A stretch of 64,000 bases of DNA from Paenibacillus sp. J23TS9 (GCF_018403225.1 NZ_BOSG01000001.1:496001-560000); one strand, 5' to 3'; shown: positions 17,874 to 28,939, counted from the stretch's first letter. Program-made: numbers and translations. Notes: generated by a model not told the origin, from the letters alone.

Positions 17874-19493
17874 TTGGATATTTCTAAACTTACATTGGAA
17901 CAAAAAATCGGCCAAATGTTCATTTGCGGCTTTCATTCTCTGGTACCGGATGACCAAATCCGCAAACTGATTCAGGATTACCATCTGGGAGGCGTCATTT
18001 ACTTTCGGCGTAATATTGATAAGCTGGAGCAGGTGGCCAGCCTGTCTGCTTCGCTTCAGAATTTAGCTGCGGCTAACGAGGATTTGCCGCTTTGGATTGC
18101 CATTGACCAGGAGGGCGGCATGGTGGCTCGTATTGACCATAAGAAGATGAGCCGAATTCCAGGAAATATGTCCCTTGGCGCAACGGATAACCCGGAATAC
18201 AGCTATGAAGTATCCCTGATCAGCGCGGAAGAAATGCTTCAGCTCGGCATCAATATGAACTTTGCTCCATGTCTGGATGTGAACAACAACCCTCAAAATC
18301 CTGTAATTGGTGTAAGATCCTTTGGTGAGAACGCGGACAAGGTATCGGAGCATGGTGCAGCCGTAATCCGGGCGTTCCAGGAAAAGGGGATCTCTGCAGC
18401 AGCCAAGCATTTTCCAGGCCATGGAGATACCAGTGTAGACAGCCATATGGGGCTGGCGACCGTTGAACATGATCTGGACCGTCTGCAGCAGGTAGAACTG
18501 AAGCCTTTTATCAAGGCGATTCAGGAAGATGTGGATGTTATTATGACGGCTCATGTAATCTTCCCGGCGATTGAGTCCGAGCCTATTCCAGCGACGTTGT
18601 CCAGATCTGTATTAACCGGACTGCTGCGAGAGGATTTGGCCTACAAGGGTATTATTGTTACAGATTGCCTCGAAATGCATGCCATTGCCAAATTCTTTGG
18701 CGTTGGTGAAGGTGCTGTTAAGGCGATAGAGGCTGGTTCAGACGTTGTGCTTGTAAGCCATACGCTCAGTGACCAGATAGAGGCGTTCGAAGCGGTCAAA
18801 AGCGCTGTACTGAGTGGACGAATCAGTGAAAATACGATTGATCGAGCTGTCGAACGTATTTTGGCCCTCAAGCAAAAACGTATTGCCGATCTGCCGGCAT
18901 CGGATGCATCGCCTGTATTTCTTGAAAGACATGAAAAGCCTGAGGTGGACCGCCTGCTGAAGGAGGTATCTCTGAAGAGCGTGACGCTCGTCAAAGACCA
19001 AGGACAGCTTCCGTTAAACATAAATGAAAAAGTACTCGTGATTTGGCCTGAAGTTCGTTCCGAAACACAGGTCGATGAGCCTTGGACCGAGGTTGTGACG
19101 CTGGGTGATGCCCTCGCAGGGTGGATGAAGGATGTTCAAGAAATCCGCATAAGCGCCGAGCCGGATCAGGAAGAAATCGAGAAGGTTCTGAACGCTGCTT
19201 CATCATGCGCTCAAGTGGTGTTGGCAACATACACCGCTGGAAGCTCCCTCCCTGAGGGTCAGCGTGCTTTGGCAGAACAACTGCTGCAGCAGAACCACAG
19301 CAAGTTGATTGCTGCTTCTACACGAAATCCCTATGATTTGAACGATATTCCCGGCATTCCCGCTTATCTGTGCTGTTATGAGAATACGCCTTATTTCATG
19401 GAGGCTCTGGCTTCCATTCTGGCAGGTCAAAGTAAAGCGGAAGGCAAACTTCCTGTCAGCCTTGATGAGCCCAATATGGTAAGTGCAAACTAG
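17874..19493 (+). CDS. nagZ: Glycoside hydrolase family 3 beta-N-acetylhexosaminidase
   Basis: Removes N-acetylglucosamine from muropeptide-type or chitin-derived substrates. The 539 residues include the GH3 NagZ barrel with IDQEGG (about 70), the signature KHFPGHGDTSVDSHMGL carrying the NagZ-type Asp-His catalytic loop, and TDCLEMHAI with the nucleophile Asp. A C-terminal alpha/beta domain follows, as in B. subtilis NagZ (YbbD). Unlike B. subtilis NagZ it has no lipoprotein signal, so it looks cytoplasmic. No ATG lies at the N terminus; TTG 17874 is preferred and an upstream TTG 17832 is possible. Its position after the YesMN pair suggests it processes a sugar imported by that system. Confidence 0.85.
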   Translation: MDISKLTLEQKIGQMFICGFHSLVPDDQIRKLIQDYHLGGVIYFRRNIDKLEQVASLSASLQNLAAANEDLPLWIAIDQEGGMVARIDHKKMSRIPGNMSLGATDNPEYSYEVSLISAEEMLQLGINMNFAPCLDVNNNPQNPVIGVRSFGENADKVSEHGAAVIRAFQEKGISAAAKHFPGHGDTSVDSHMGLATVEHDLDRLQQVELKPFIKAIQEDVDVIMTAHVIFPAIESEPIPATLSRSVLTGLLREDLAYKGIIVTDCLEMHAIAKFFGVGEGAVKAIEAGSDVVLVSHTLSDQIEAFEAVKSAVLSGRISENTIDRAVERILALKQKRIADLPASDASPVFLERHEKPEVDRLLKEVSLKSVTLVKDQGQLPLNINEKVLVIWPEVRSETQVDEPWTEVVTLGDALAGWMKDVQEIRISAEPDQEEIEKVLNAASSCAQVVLATYTAGSSLPEGQRALAEQLLQQNHSKLIAASTRNPYDLNDIPGIPAYLCCYENTPYFMEALASILAGQSKAEGKLPVSLDEPNMVSAN

Positions 19494-19538
19494 CATTATC
19501 CATGCTTTTATGGCAAGCTGCTTCAAACTTTGCAAGGG

Positions 19539-19575
19539 CGGAAGTTTCCTTCAGTTGAAGGAAACTTCCGTTTTT
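19539..19575 (+). terminator. Terminator after the GH3 gene
   Basis: A perfect 14-bp stem, CGGAAGTTTCCTTC (19539-19552) and its complement (19557-19570), with an AGTT loop and a T5 tail. Confidence 0.93.
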
Positions 19576-19679
19576 CACATTATTGGAAGCAGGAGAGCAA
19601 CTTTTCAACAAAATATGCGTCTAATACTATGTCTATTAGAGGGCGAGATACAAAAATGGAAGCATAAAGGAGTCTGTAC

Positions 19680-22034
19680 ATGAATTTCAAAAAACTGACA
19701 ATGATTGCTGTGTTAGCTGTAGCTCAGACTGCACTCGTCATTCCGGCCGCTGGCGCGGAAGGTGCGAATACAGTTCAGCCTGAAACCATTCAGGGCATCA
19801 ACATGAATGCAGCAAACAACCCAGACAGCACGTCAAACGCGCAACCGGGTAACACAGCAGGAATTGCTGGCAATTCCACCAGTGAAAAAACGCAAAACGA
19901 GAACACTGGGGACAACCAGACCAACACAGGGGGAACAAACGGAGAAAACGGTACTTCGAGTACGGATAACTCCGGCAAAACAGGCAATGACACACCAACA
20001 TCCACATCCTCTCAGGACGGTAATCAAGATACTGCAAACGGTACTGATACCACGGGTGATGGCAGTACAACCGGAGGAGATAAAGGCGAAACAACTCCGG
20101 GAACGACATCCGAGCAAGCGGGCGATTCGGAGGTAACAAAAGGAATTACATCTCAGGCAGGTGCTAATCAGCTGATCCTGATGATGAACAGTAACAAAAT
20201 GTACCAGGATGGCAAGCTCTTCCTTGCAGGTCAGCCTATGGCTGTGAAAAATGGTGTTTCCTATGTAGCCATTCGGGCAATGGTAGAACGCGTGGGTCTA
20301 AAGCTTACTTATGATGGCAAGACGAAGGAAACGATCATCATCAAGGATGGTAAGGAGCTTCGCTTTAAAACCAACAGCAATGTTTATCGTGTTAACGGCG
20401 AATCCAAGCCGATGAAAGGACCATCCTATCAACAAAATAATACATTTATGGTTCCACTGACTTCGATCACTCAAGCGCTGAACATTCCGTATACGGTGGA
20501 TCAGGCGAACAAGAGAGTCATTCTGTCACTTTCAACAAAGCCGGTAGCCGCATTTACCGTTCAGCCTTCTGATATATTTGCAGGTGAAACGAATGTTAGT
20601 TACACGACACAATCAAAAACCTCGAATGGTTTGCAAATTGTGGATGAGCGTTGGGAAGGCAAGCAGGATATTTTCGAAGAGGTTGGCACTCATAAGATTA
20701 CTCATTATGTGCAAGATTCCAGCGGACAATGGAGTGATCCATACACCGTCACCATCAATGTTCTGAAAGCGAATGAGCCGCCAGTGGCTAACTTTACAAC
20801 AGACAAAGACGAATACAAGATGGGTGAATTGGTAAATATCACAGATCTGAGTACCGATGATGAGAATGCAATTGTGGATCGCCAGTGGATGAATGACCGC
20901 AAGGCATTTTTTACCCCGGGTCCTATAACCATTCGCCTCACGGTCACAGATAAGCATGGTGCCGTCGGGGAATTCCAGAAGACTATCACCATTACGAATG
21001 AAACGCTATATACCGAGGATGATTTCAATAAGCTGTTTATTCCGGTAGGCGACAAATATACCTTTGATGGAACCAAGGTGCCATCGTGGAAGAACATGGA
21101 CTTTACATTCACATCAGAGCCGGCCACTTTGATCCGCAGCAACAGCCCTGAAACCGTGTACTCGGAAGGGTTGCTGTATAAGGAAACAGCGCTTGGCAGC
21201 ACACGCTTTATGCTTCATCATGTGAATTCAACCGGTAAAAACGAGAAGCTGTACGTTATCGCAACCAATACGTACACGGATAGACCAGCGCAGATTACCA
21301 TGCAAAACTTTGGCATTGGCGGTCCAAATCCTTATCCGGAATTGACGGGAAAGACATCTATTGAGCGGTATTTCCAATCGATGCAGGATCAATCGGCTCG
21401 TCAGGTTATTAATCTGGCACCGGGTGAAAGCAAAGTGATTATGACGGATGTGAATAAAACGAAAATGAAGCCGGGCGATACGATTTCTGCCCTTGCTGAT
21501 GCATTCAGTGATTATCCGGTTCAATACAGCGTGATCATGATCGATGAAAACAAGGATCCGCTTCAAACTTTGCCATATCTCACAAGCCTCGAACGCGATG
21601 TTCATAATCGTGGGACTTATCCGGATTCTGTCCGTTTGATCCGTTATGATGAGCCTGTCGGTAGTACTCCATCCCGGTTGGTTCTTGGAGACAACAAAGC
21701 TGACCCGAACCTAATAGGGCTTGACGGCATTTACGGAACGGAGACCTCTAATGCCGGTAACTTTGGGGTATTGTACAAAATTACATTTAGCCGTGTCGCA
21801 CCACATACCTTGATAACGCTGAACCCTCGTGGAGGTCTTTACAACGGTATTGTGACTGTGAATGGTCAAGTCATTCAGGTAGCCAATAAAGCGGCGGTAA
21901 GCGCGCCGAATGAGAACAGCGTTCTATACCGTACAGGTGACTTTGAGCAGAATGTGGAGATCATGTATACTCCATCGCCAGGAAGCAACTTGCCGATCAA
22001 TTTGCTCCTGATGCCTTTGCCACAGGAAAAATAA
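19680..22034 (+). CDS. Large secreted protein with copper-amine-oxidase N-like and PKD-like domains
   Basis: A 784-residue exported protein. The signal peptide ends near PAAGA-EG. Residues about 30-155 are a low-complexity Asn/Thr/Ser/Gly/Asp linker. Residues about 165-275 form a copper-amine-oxidase N-terminal-like domain (KMYQDGKLFLAGQPMAVKNG, then YVAIRAMVERVGLKLTY and MVPLTSITQALNI). This domain is widespread in Paenibacillus surface proteins and does not imply amine oxidase activity. Two PKD/Ig-like strands follow (AAFTVQPSD and VANFTTDKDEYKMGE), and then about 350 residues I cannot assign. AAAGGAG precedes ATG 19680. It is a monocistronic gene with terminators on both sides. A role on the cell surface is inferred only from the signal peptide and domains. 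Confidence 0.8.
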   Translation: MNFKKLTMIAVLAVAQTALVIPAAGAEGANTVQPETIQGINMNAANNPDSTSNAQPGNTAGIAGNSTSEKTQNENTGDNQTNTGGTNGENGTSSTDNSGKTGNDTPTSTSSQDGNQDTANGTDTTGDGSTTGGDKGETTPGTTSEQAGDSEVTKGITSQAGANQLILMMNSNKMYQDGKLFLAGQPMAVKNGVSYVAIRAMVERVGLKLTYDGKTKETIIIKDGKELRFKTNSNVYRVNGESKPMKGPSYQQNNTFMVPLTSITQALNIPYTVDQANKRVILSLSTKPVAAFTVQPSDIFAGETNVSYTTQSKTSNGLQIVDERWEGKQDIFEEVGTHKITHYVQDSSGQWSDPYTVTINVLKANEPPVANFTTDKDEYKMGELVNITDLSTDDENAIVDRQWMNDRKAFFTPGPITIRLTVTDKHGAVGEFQKTITITNETLYTEDDFNKLFIPVGDKYTFDGTKVPSWKNMDFTFTSEPATLIRSNSPETVYSEGLLYKETALGSTRFMLHHVNSTGKNEKLYVIATNTYTDRPAQITMQNFGIGGPNPYPELTGKTSIERYFQSMQDQSARQVINLAPGESKVIMTDVNKTKMKPGDTISALADAFSDYPVQYSVIMIDENKDPLQTLPYLTSLERDVHNRGTYPDSVRLIRYDEPVGSTPSRLVLGDNKADPNLIGLDGIYGTETSNAGNFGVLYKITFSRVAPHTLITLNPRGGLYNGIVTVNGQVIQVANKAAVSAPNENSVLYRTGDFEQNVEIMYTPSPGSNLPINLLLMPLPQEK

Positions 22035-22080
22035 TCTTCATGAGAATTGCAGTCCTTATGGGATAAAACCAATAATTATT

Positions 22081-22124
22081 AGCTGCCTCAGCATCGAATA
22101 TTAGATGTCTGGGGCAGCTTTCTT
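22081..22124 (+). terminator. Terminator of the large secreted protein gene
   Basis: AGCTGCC...CAG...ATC (22081-22095) pairs with GATGTCTGGGGCAGCT (22104-22119), followed by TTCTTTA. Confidence 0.75.
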
Positions 22125-22212
22125 TATTAAATATGAGGAAATATGAAGTGTGAATGGTTAACAAGAGGTTATAAAGATGAGTTATACCAGCGATGAAGGA
22201 AATATAGAGACA

Positions 22213-22259
22213 AAAATGGCGGCTCAGCAGTCCACAATAGACTGCCGATCCGCCATTTT
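22213..22259 (-). terminator. Terminator of the siderophore permease operon
   Basis: On the minus strand an AAAATGGCGG arm pairs with CCGCCATTTT, with an inner GCAGTC/GACTGC stem, and runs into T residues 11 bases past the permease stop. Confidence 0.85.
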
Positions 22260-22269
22260 CGCAATGTTT

Positions 22270-23325
22270 CTAAGAGCTCCGGCTCCGCCATAACAGGTAA
22301 ATGAAGAACGGAGCACCTACGGCGGAAGTAAACACGCCAACCGGGATATCCAACGGGCTAAATAAGTTCCGCGCCAACACATCGGCCAGCACAACGATAA
22401 ATGCTCCGCACAGACCGCTCGCGGGCAGCAAGGAACCGTAAGAAGAACCAATAAGCTTTCTGGCAATATGCGGGGACAAAAGCGCAATGAAGCCAATTGC
22501 ACCACCGACGGAGATACCGGCACCGGCAAGACCGACAGCTGTGAAAATCAGCAAGGTCCGGTCCTTTTCCACGCTGCTTCCCGCGCCTGCAGCCAGGTCA
22601 TCACCAAGCTGGAGCATATTGATTCGACGGGCAAAGGCAAGACTTAAACATCCGAGTATGACAAACCACGGTAAAATCATGTTCACATGCTTCCACGAGC
22701 TGCCATACACGCTGCCGAGGAGCCAGTTAAAGGCCTTTTGGGCAACATCGGTCGGCCCGGTAACAAGCAGCATCGTGGAAATCGAAGAGGCTACAGAGCC
22801 GATCCCAACGCCAACGAGAACAAGCATCAATGGATTGACACCTTTTTTCCAGGACAAGGCATAGATCAGCAGCGTGGTGAGTGCCGCACCTACGAAAGCC
22901 GCGGGTGGCAGCCAGAACACGCTTGCAGAAGGGATGAGCGTAATGACGGCCGTGGCTGCAAGTGAAGCACCGCTCGTTACACCCATAACATCCGGAGATG
23001 CGAGAGGGTTACGGATGAGCCCTTGAGTGATTGCACCCGACATCGCCAGACAGGCACCAACCATCGCGCCGACCAGGACACGTGGCAGACGAAGCTTTTG
23101 TACCACGACCACATCAAGTGAATCACCTTGTCCGAAAATGCCTTGCACGACGGCCCAAGGATTTACATATTTTGTTCCGAATCCGACGCTTACGATCATG
23201 GCCAGGAGCAGAAGAACGGCCAATCCGGCAAGAACAAGAATTTGTCTTTTACTCGTTAGAAAGGAAATTTGGCTTCCTTTAATACGAACGGCAATCGGTT
23301 CTTTGGATTTGGTTGAACGGCTCAT
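22270..23325 (-). CDS. Iron-siderophore ABC transporter permease, FecCD family (second subunit)
   Basis: A 351-residue polytopic membrane protein of the FecCD/BtuC family, FhuG-like. It has about nine to ten hydrophobic segments, the family motif GACLAMSGAITQGLIRNPLASPDVMGVTSGAS (quoted as GACLAMSGAI and NPLASPDVMG) and a late SPHIARKLIG segment near the ATPase contact loop. ATG overlaps the preceding permease stop in an ATGA (23322-23325), so the two are translationally coupled. No ATPase gene is present nearby; the importer must borrow one (FhuC or YusV type) from elsewhere. Probably repressed by Fur through the site at 24409-24423. Confidence 0.92.
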   Translation of the reverse strand: MSRSTKSKEPIAVRIKGSQISFLTSKRQILVLAGLAVLLLLAMIVSVGFGTKYVNPWAVVQGIFGQGDSLDVVVVQKLRLPRVLVGAMVGACLAMSGAITQGLIRNPLASPDVMGVTSGASLAATAVITLIPSASVFWLPPAAFVGAALTTLLIYALSWKKGVNPLMLVLVGVGIGSVASSISTMLLVTGPTDVAQKAFNWLLGSVYGSSWKHVNMILPWFVILGCLSLAFARRINMLQLGDDLAAGAGSSVEKDRTLLIFTAVGLAGAGISVGGAIGFIALLSPHIARKLIGSSYGSLLPASGLCGAFIVVLADVLARNLFSPLDIPVGVFTSAVGAPFFIYLLWRSRSS

Positions 23326-24335
23326 TTTTTTAACAGCCCCTTTCTAGCAGCGTGAATAAAGAAAGGAACGCCGATAATGGCGGTCATGACACCAATTGGA
23401 ATTTCACGCGGCATCGCAATAAACCGGGCGGCAATATCCGCCAGCAGCAATAGAATACCACCCAAAATCGCACTATACGGAATAAGCCACCGGATATCTT
23501 TGCCGACAACAGTCCGCGCAATATGCGGAATCACAAGTCCGAGAAAGCCGATGGGTCCGGCTACTGCAACGGAGCTGCCTGCAAGAACAACAATCAATAA
23601 TCCCATTGTCAACTTAAGCAGCACGGTTCGCTGACCCAAGCTTTTGGCGACATCATCACCAAGCATGAGCGTATTGATGGATGAGCTGATGAGCAGGGCA
23701 ATCAGCCAAGCGGCCAGCATATAAGGAAGCAGACTGAGCAAAATGTCCAAGCTTCTTCCTTCAACCGATCCTGACATCCAAAAGAGAACTTCCTCCATGG
23801 CACGTCCGCTGATAATGAGCATGCCATTGGTCATTGAACTGCAGAAGGCGGTAATCGCCGCACCGGCCAGCGTGATTTTCAAGGGTGTAAGACCTTGTCT
23901 GCCCGCAGAGCCGAGAATGAATACGAACAGGCAGCTGACACCTGCACCAAGGAAAGCGATCCAAGTAAATGAAGCCAGCGAGCTGACCCCGAAAAGGACA
24001 AATGATGCGACAACGAACAGCGAAGCGCCCGCATTCAGGCCGAAAATACCGGAATCCGCGAGCGGATTCTTAGTCAATGACTGAAGCATAACCCCGCAAA
24101 TGCCAAGGCTACCTCCAACAAAAGCTGCTATCAAGGCTCTGGGCACCCGGACTTCGCGGACAATGATATGTTCCGTACTTCCATTATATGAGGTAAAAGC
24201 TTCAAGCACCTGCCTCCAGCTCGTATTGTGCACGCCAAACAGAATGCTTGCTGCGACGCTGAGCAGCAGGATGATGATCCCGACAATCAGGCCCATCCAT
24301 TTATATGTAGTTTTATGCAGCCATACTGTCTGCAT
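23322..24335 (-). CDS. Iron-siderophore ABC transporter permease, FecCD family (first subunit)
   Basis: A 337-residue polytopic membrane protein of the FecCD family, FhuB-like. GGSLGICGVMLQSLTKNPLADSGIFG is the family signature (key parts GVMLQ and NPLAD), and VIPHIARTVVG is the ATPase-contact region. ATG 24335 is chosen because GAGGGA lies about five bases ahead; a longer frame reaching 24374 has no comparable site. It is the first gene of a two-permease operon divergent from the binding lipoprotein at 24570. A heterodimeric channel with the next gene is expected. A Fur-like box lies 74 bp upstream. Confidence 0.92.
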   Translation of the reverse strand: MQTVWLHKTTYKWMGLIVGIIILLLSVAASILFGVHNTSWRQVLEAFTSYNGSTEHIIVREVRVPRALIAAFVGGSLGICGVMLQSLTKNPLADSGIFGLNAGASLFVVASFVLFGVSSLASFTWIAFLGAGVSCLFVFILGSAGRQGLTPLKITLAGAAITAFCSSMTNGMLIISGRAMEEVLFWMSGSVEGRSLDILLSLLPYMLAAWLIALLISSSINTLMLGDDVAKSLGQRTVLLKLTMGLLIVVLAGSSVAVAGPIGFLGLVIPHIARTVVGKDIRWLIPYSAILGGILLLLADIAARFIAMPREIPIGVMTAIIGVPFFIHAARKGLLKK

Positions 24336-24408
24336 GGCGTATCCCTCATTCCTATCAGGCAAAATAAACAACATATAAAAGTTTAAGGGGAGGGGGATGG
24401 AATGTCAA

Positions 24409-24423
24409 TGAATATCATTCTCA
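24409..24423 (-). promoter_or_regulatory. Fur-like box for the permease operon
   Basis: TGAATATCATTCTCA matches 12 of 15 positions of the Bacillus 7-1-7 Fur consensus TGATAATNATTATCA. It lies 74 bp upstream of the first permease start. Confidence 0.55.
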
Positions 24424-24524
24424 ATTAAAATTGCTTCACCCAAGTGTTCCTTCCGGTTTAATGTAATATTTCATTGATTATGTTGACAAGCAAAAGGAAC
24501 TTCGATTAGGATTAAACACGATAC

Positions 24525-24539
24525 TGATAATCATTATCA
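24525..24539 (+). promoter_or_regulatory. Fur box of the siderophore-binding lipoprotein gene
   Basis: TGATAATCATTATCA is a perfect 7-1-7 Fur box, extended to a 17-bp palindrome by flanking C and G. It lies 30 bp before the start codon, downstream of a TTGACA at 24483. Confidence 0.92.
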
Positions 24540-24569
24540 GATAGAAATCGAAGGGGAGAACACATACTT

Positions 24570-25538
24570 ATGAAAAAATGGAACGGTATCATACTTATGC
24601 TTCTGGCAACCGTGCTAGTTTTATCAGCCTGCGGTAAAGACAGCGGCAGCACAGGAACGGATAATGGGAATAAAGAGGCGGCGCAAGGTTCCGATGACGC
24701 TGACCGTTCAATTGATACAATTATGGGCAAAGTGACTGTACCCGCTCATCCACAACGCGTAGTCGTGTTGACCAACGAAGGCACGGAAGCTCTTTTGTCC
24801 ATTGGAGTAAAGCCTGTAGGGGCTGTAAAGTCCTGGACGGGAGATCCATGGTACCCGCATATTAAAGACCAGATGCAAGGAGTAGAAAGCCTCGGAGAGG
24901 AAGGCCAGCCGAACGTGGAAGCGATCGCAGCCCTGAAGCCGGATCTGATCCTCGGTACAAAAATGCGTCAGGAAAAAATTTACGATCAGCTGTCTGCTAT
25001 CGCACCAACCGTGTTCTCTGAAACACTGCGCGGCGAATGGAAGGAAAACTTCAAGCTGTGGGCTAATGCTGTGAACGAGCAAGCCAAAGGTGAAGAAGTG
25101 CTTGCGGCGTATGACAAGCATGTATCTGATCTGAAAGCCGAGCTCGGCGACAAGCTGAACATGAAGGTTTCCATGGTCCGCTTTATGGCAGGTAAAGCCC
25201 GGATGTACTACAAAGACACATTCTCGGGACTCATTCTGAGCGAGCTTGGCTTCGCACGTCCGAAATCCCAGGACAACGCAGGATTCTTTGATGACGTAGG
25301 CAAGGAGCGCATTCCGGAAATGGACGGCGATATCCTGTTCTACTTCACGTATGAAACCGGTAATGGCAAGGGCAATGAGATGGAGAAGGAATGGACCAAT
25401 GACAAGCTGTGGAAAAATCTTGATGTCGTGAAAAAAGGAAATGCGCATAAAGTTGATGATGTGATCTGGAATACGGCGGGCGGCGTATTGGCTGCTAACC
25501 TGATGTTGGATGATCTGAAAACTTATTTTATCAAGTAA
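24570..25538 (+). CDS. Iron-siderophore-binding lipoprotein
   Basis: A 322-residue lipoprotein (signal MKKWNGIILMLLATVLVL, lipobox LSAC) of the periplasmic-binding family for iron complexes. Landmarks are an early DRSIDTIMGKVTVPAHPQRVVVL strand (key part PAHPQRVVVL), EAIAALKPDLILG, and DDVIWNTAGGVLAANLMLDDL at the C terminus. AGGGGAG precedes ATG 24570. The gene diverges from the two FecCD permeases and carries its own perfect Fur box, so it should be derepressed in iron starvation. The ligand (hydroxamate, catecholate or citrate type) cannot be told. It ends at a strong terminator. Confidence 0.92.
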   Translation: MKKWNGIILMLLATVLVLSACGKDSGSTGTDNGNKEAAQGSDDADRSIDTIMGKVTVPAHPQRVVVLTNEGTEALLSIGVKPVGAVKSWTGDPWYPHIKDQMQGVESLGEEGQPNVEAIAALKPDLILGTKMRQEKIYDQLSAIAPTVFSETLRGEWKENFKLWANAVNEQAKGEEVLAAYDKHVSDLKAELGDKLNMKVSMVRFMAGKARMYYKDTFSGLILSELGFARPKSQDNAGFFDDVGKERIPEMDGDILFYFTYETGNGKGNEMEKEWTNDKLWKNLDVVKKGNAHKVDDVIWNTAGGVLAANLMLDDLKTYFIK

Positions 25539-25557
25539 ATCCTATTTAAAATATGGA

Positions 25558-25582
25558 GGGGACCCCAATCGGGTCCCCTTTT
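25558..25582 (+). terminator. Terminator of the siderophore-binding gene
   Basis: GGGGACCC-CAATC-GGGTCCCC followed by TTTT; a perfect 8-bp GC-rich stem. Confidence 0.93.
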
Positions 25583-25715
25583 GCTGTAATTGACTGTCAT
25601 ATCGTTTTGAGGCATTATTATTAGTATCAGGATGCTGCAACATTCGATTTATAAGAAGAACGCAGTGCATTTAAATTTATAGCTTTGCGTTGATATAAAC
25701 GGGAGGATGAGCGTT

Positions 25716-26177
25716 ATGCTTTCGACAGAACAGATTATTGACGCCATGTCGGAACAAGGACTGCGCATTACCGACCAGCGGAAGACGCTCGCCAGATTAT
25801 TTGGTGAACATTCGGGTTATTTGTCGGCCAAGGATGTTTATGAGTATATGTGCAAAAAATATAGCGGTCTCAGCTTTGACACGGTGTACCGTAATCTCAG
25901 AGTGATGCAGGAGTTAGGAGTGCTGGAGCAGGTTGTTTTTGAGGATGGGATGAAGTTCAAGGCGAGCTGTAGTGAAGATCATCATCATCATCATATGATT
26001 TGCCTGCAATGCCAGCGAACCTATCCGATTCAATTTTGCCCTATACATCTGGCCGATGCACCGGAGCACTTCCAGGTCGTGACGCATAAATTTGAAGTAT
26101 TCGGTTATTGTAAGGACTGCCAGCAGTCCGCTTCGGATGAGGAGCAAATGTCTACCAAATCCGGCGGGGGACGATAA
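25716..26177 (+). CDS. zur: Zinc uptake repressor, Fur family
   Basis: A 153-residue Fur-family regulator most like B. subtilis Zur. The winged helix contains [11 protein letters not shown] and [22 protein letters not shown]. Regulatory metal ligands are visible in [15 protein letters not shown], and the structural zinc site is formed by CLQC plus CKDC near the C terminus. It represses zinc uptake when zinc is plentiful. ATG 25716 is nine bases from GGGAGG; ATG 25707 abuts it and is less likely. yidD begins one base after its stop. A Zur-like box lies in front of znuA 3 kb downstream, which supports Zur over Fur or PerR. Confidence 0.85.
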   Translation: MLSTEQIIDAMSEQGLRITDQRKTLARLFGEHSGYLSAKDVYEYMCKKYSGLSFDTVYRNLRVMQELGVLEQVVFEDGMKFKASCSEDHHHHHMICLQCQRTYPIQFCPIHLADAPEHFQVVTHKFEVFGYCKDCQQSASDEEQMSTKSGGGR

Positions 26178-26178
26178 A

Positions 26179-26451
26179 GTGGGAGTTACGCGAAAGATCG
26201 TTAAAGGTCCAATTATTTTCTATCGTAAATACGTTTCTCCACTCAAGCCGCCGACATGCCGCTTCTATCCAACCTGCTCCGCCTATGCGCTCGAAGCGGT
26301 TGAAGTGCATGGGGCGCTGAAGGGATCATGGCTGGCTGCTAAACGGATAGCCAAATGTCAGCCATTTCACCCTGGCGGGGTGGATCTTGTTCCTCCGCGC
26401 AAGGAGAGAAAAGACGGCAAGCCGCATACGGACAGCGGTAGTCTGACTTGA
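26179..26451 (+). CDS. yidD: Membrane protein insertion efficiency factor YidD
   Basis: A 90-residue protein with the YidD signature: [33 protein letters not shown], of which the [13 protein letters not shown] core is diagnostic, and then [15 protein letters not shown]. It is thought to aid YidC-dependent insertion of membrane proteins at the inner face of the membrane. GTG 26179 is one base past the zur stop, so translation is probably coupled. A longer upstream frame overlapping zur is not supported. The -35 box of the metG promoter overlaps its stop codon. Confidence 0.92.
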   Translation: MGVTRKIVKGPIIFYRKYVSPLKPPTCRFYPTCSAYALEAVEVHGALKGSWLAAKRIAKCQPFHPGGVDLVPPRKERKDGKPHTDSGSLT

Positions 26452-26477
26452 CTTCAGACCCAGAGGTTCAGTATATT
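26448..26477 (+). promoter_or_regulatory. Sigma-A promoter of the metG T-box transcript
   Basis: TTGACT (26448-26453) and TATATT (26472-26477) are spaced 18 bp. A start near 26484 would give a leader of about 336 bases before metG. Confidence 0.65.
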
Positions 26478-26483
26478 AAGGAA

Positions 26484-26780
26484 TATATGACATTTCCAAC
26501 GAACGGATGAGTAGGAGAAATAGCTTAGCTCAGAGAGCCGGGGTAGCTGTAAACCGGTCTAAGCCAATCACCGAATATGGTCCGGGAGGAACTGCTTTCG
26601 AGCGGCAGCGATTGCACTTGATCAGCTGCGTGAGGGGGCGGCGTGTTCCAGCGTTAATGGACGGTATCCGGCAGCAAGCCGGGAACCGATGGAGCCTGTC
26701 TTCCGAGAGGAAGCGGGGAAATTGGGTGGTAACACGTGAGAGAACTCTCGTCCCATAGCGGGGCGGGATTTTTTTGTGTT
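26484..26780 (+). promoter_or_regulatory. T-box riboswitch (tRNA-Met sensing) controlling metG
   Basis: The leader has the classic T-box layout. Stem I contains CAGAGAGCCGGGG and a specifier bulge GAATATG in which ATG (26577-26579) is the methionine specifier codon. The conserved T-box segment GGGTGGTAACACG is at 26724-26735. A terminator hairpin (about 26748-26768) with a T7 run (26769-26775) follows. Uncharged tRNA-Met should stabilise the antiterminator and allow metG expression. This explains the 368-bp gene-free stretch. Confidence 0.9.
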
Positions 26781-26816
26781 CAAACAAAATTAAACGATTT
26801 CAGGAGGATGAACTGA

Positions 26817-28796
<1,980 letters not shown>

Positions 28797-28839
28797 TCAC
28801 GTCCCGGTTGGTCTGAACAGGCACAAATATAGGAATAAT

Positions 28840-28881
28840 AAGACGGAATACCTTAAGAAATATAGGTATTCCGTCTTTTTT
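28840..28881 (+). terminator. Terminator of metG
   Basis: A perfect 14-bp stem AAGACGGAATACCT (28840-28853) and its complement (28864-28877), followed by T residues. Confidence 0.93.
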
Positions 28882-28939
28882 CCGTTTTGCATATTTGTTT
28901 TGAAATCATGTTTGGTTATTTTTTGTTTATTCGATAGAG

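Noticed and set aside
19790..20140. Several overlapping frames and repeat-like sequence in the large secreted protein gene
   Set aside because: They result from the Asn/Thr/Gly low-complexity linker, not from separate genes or a DNA repeat array.
26507..26758. 83-codon open frame after yidD
   Set aside because: It lies inside the T-box leader, where the RNA structure fully explains the sequence.
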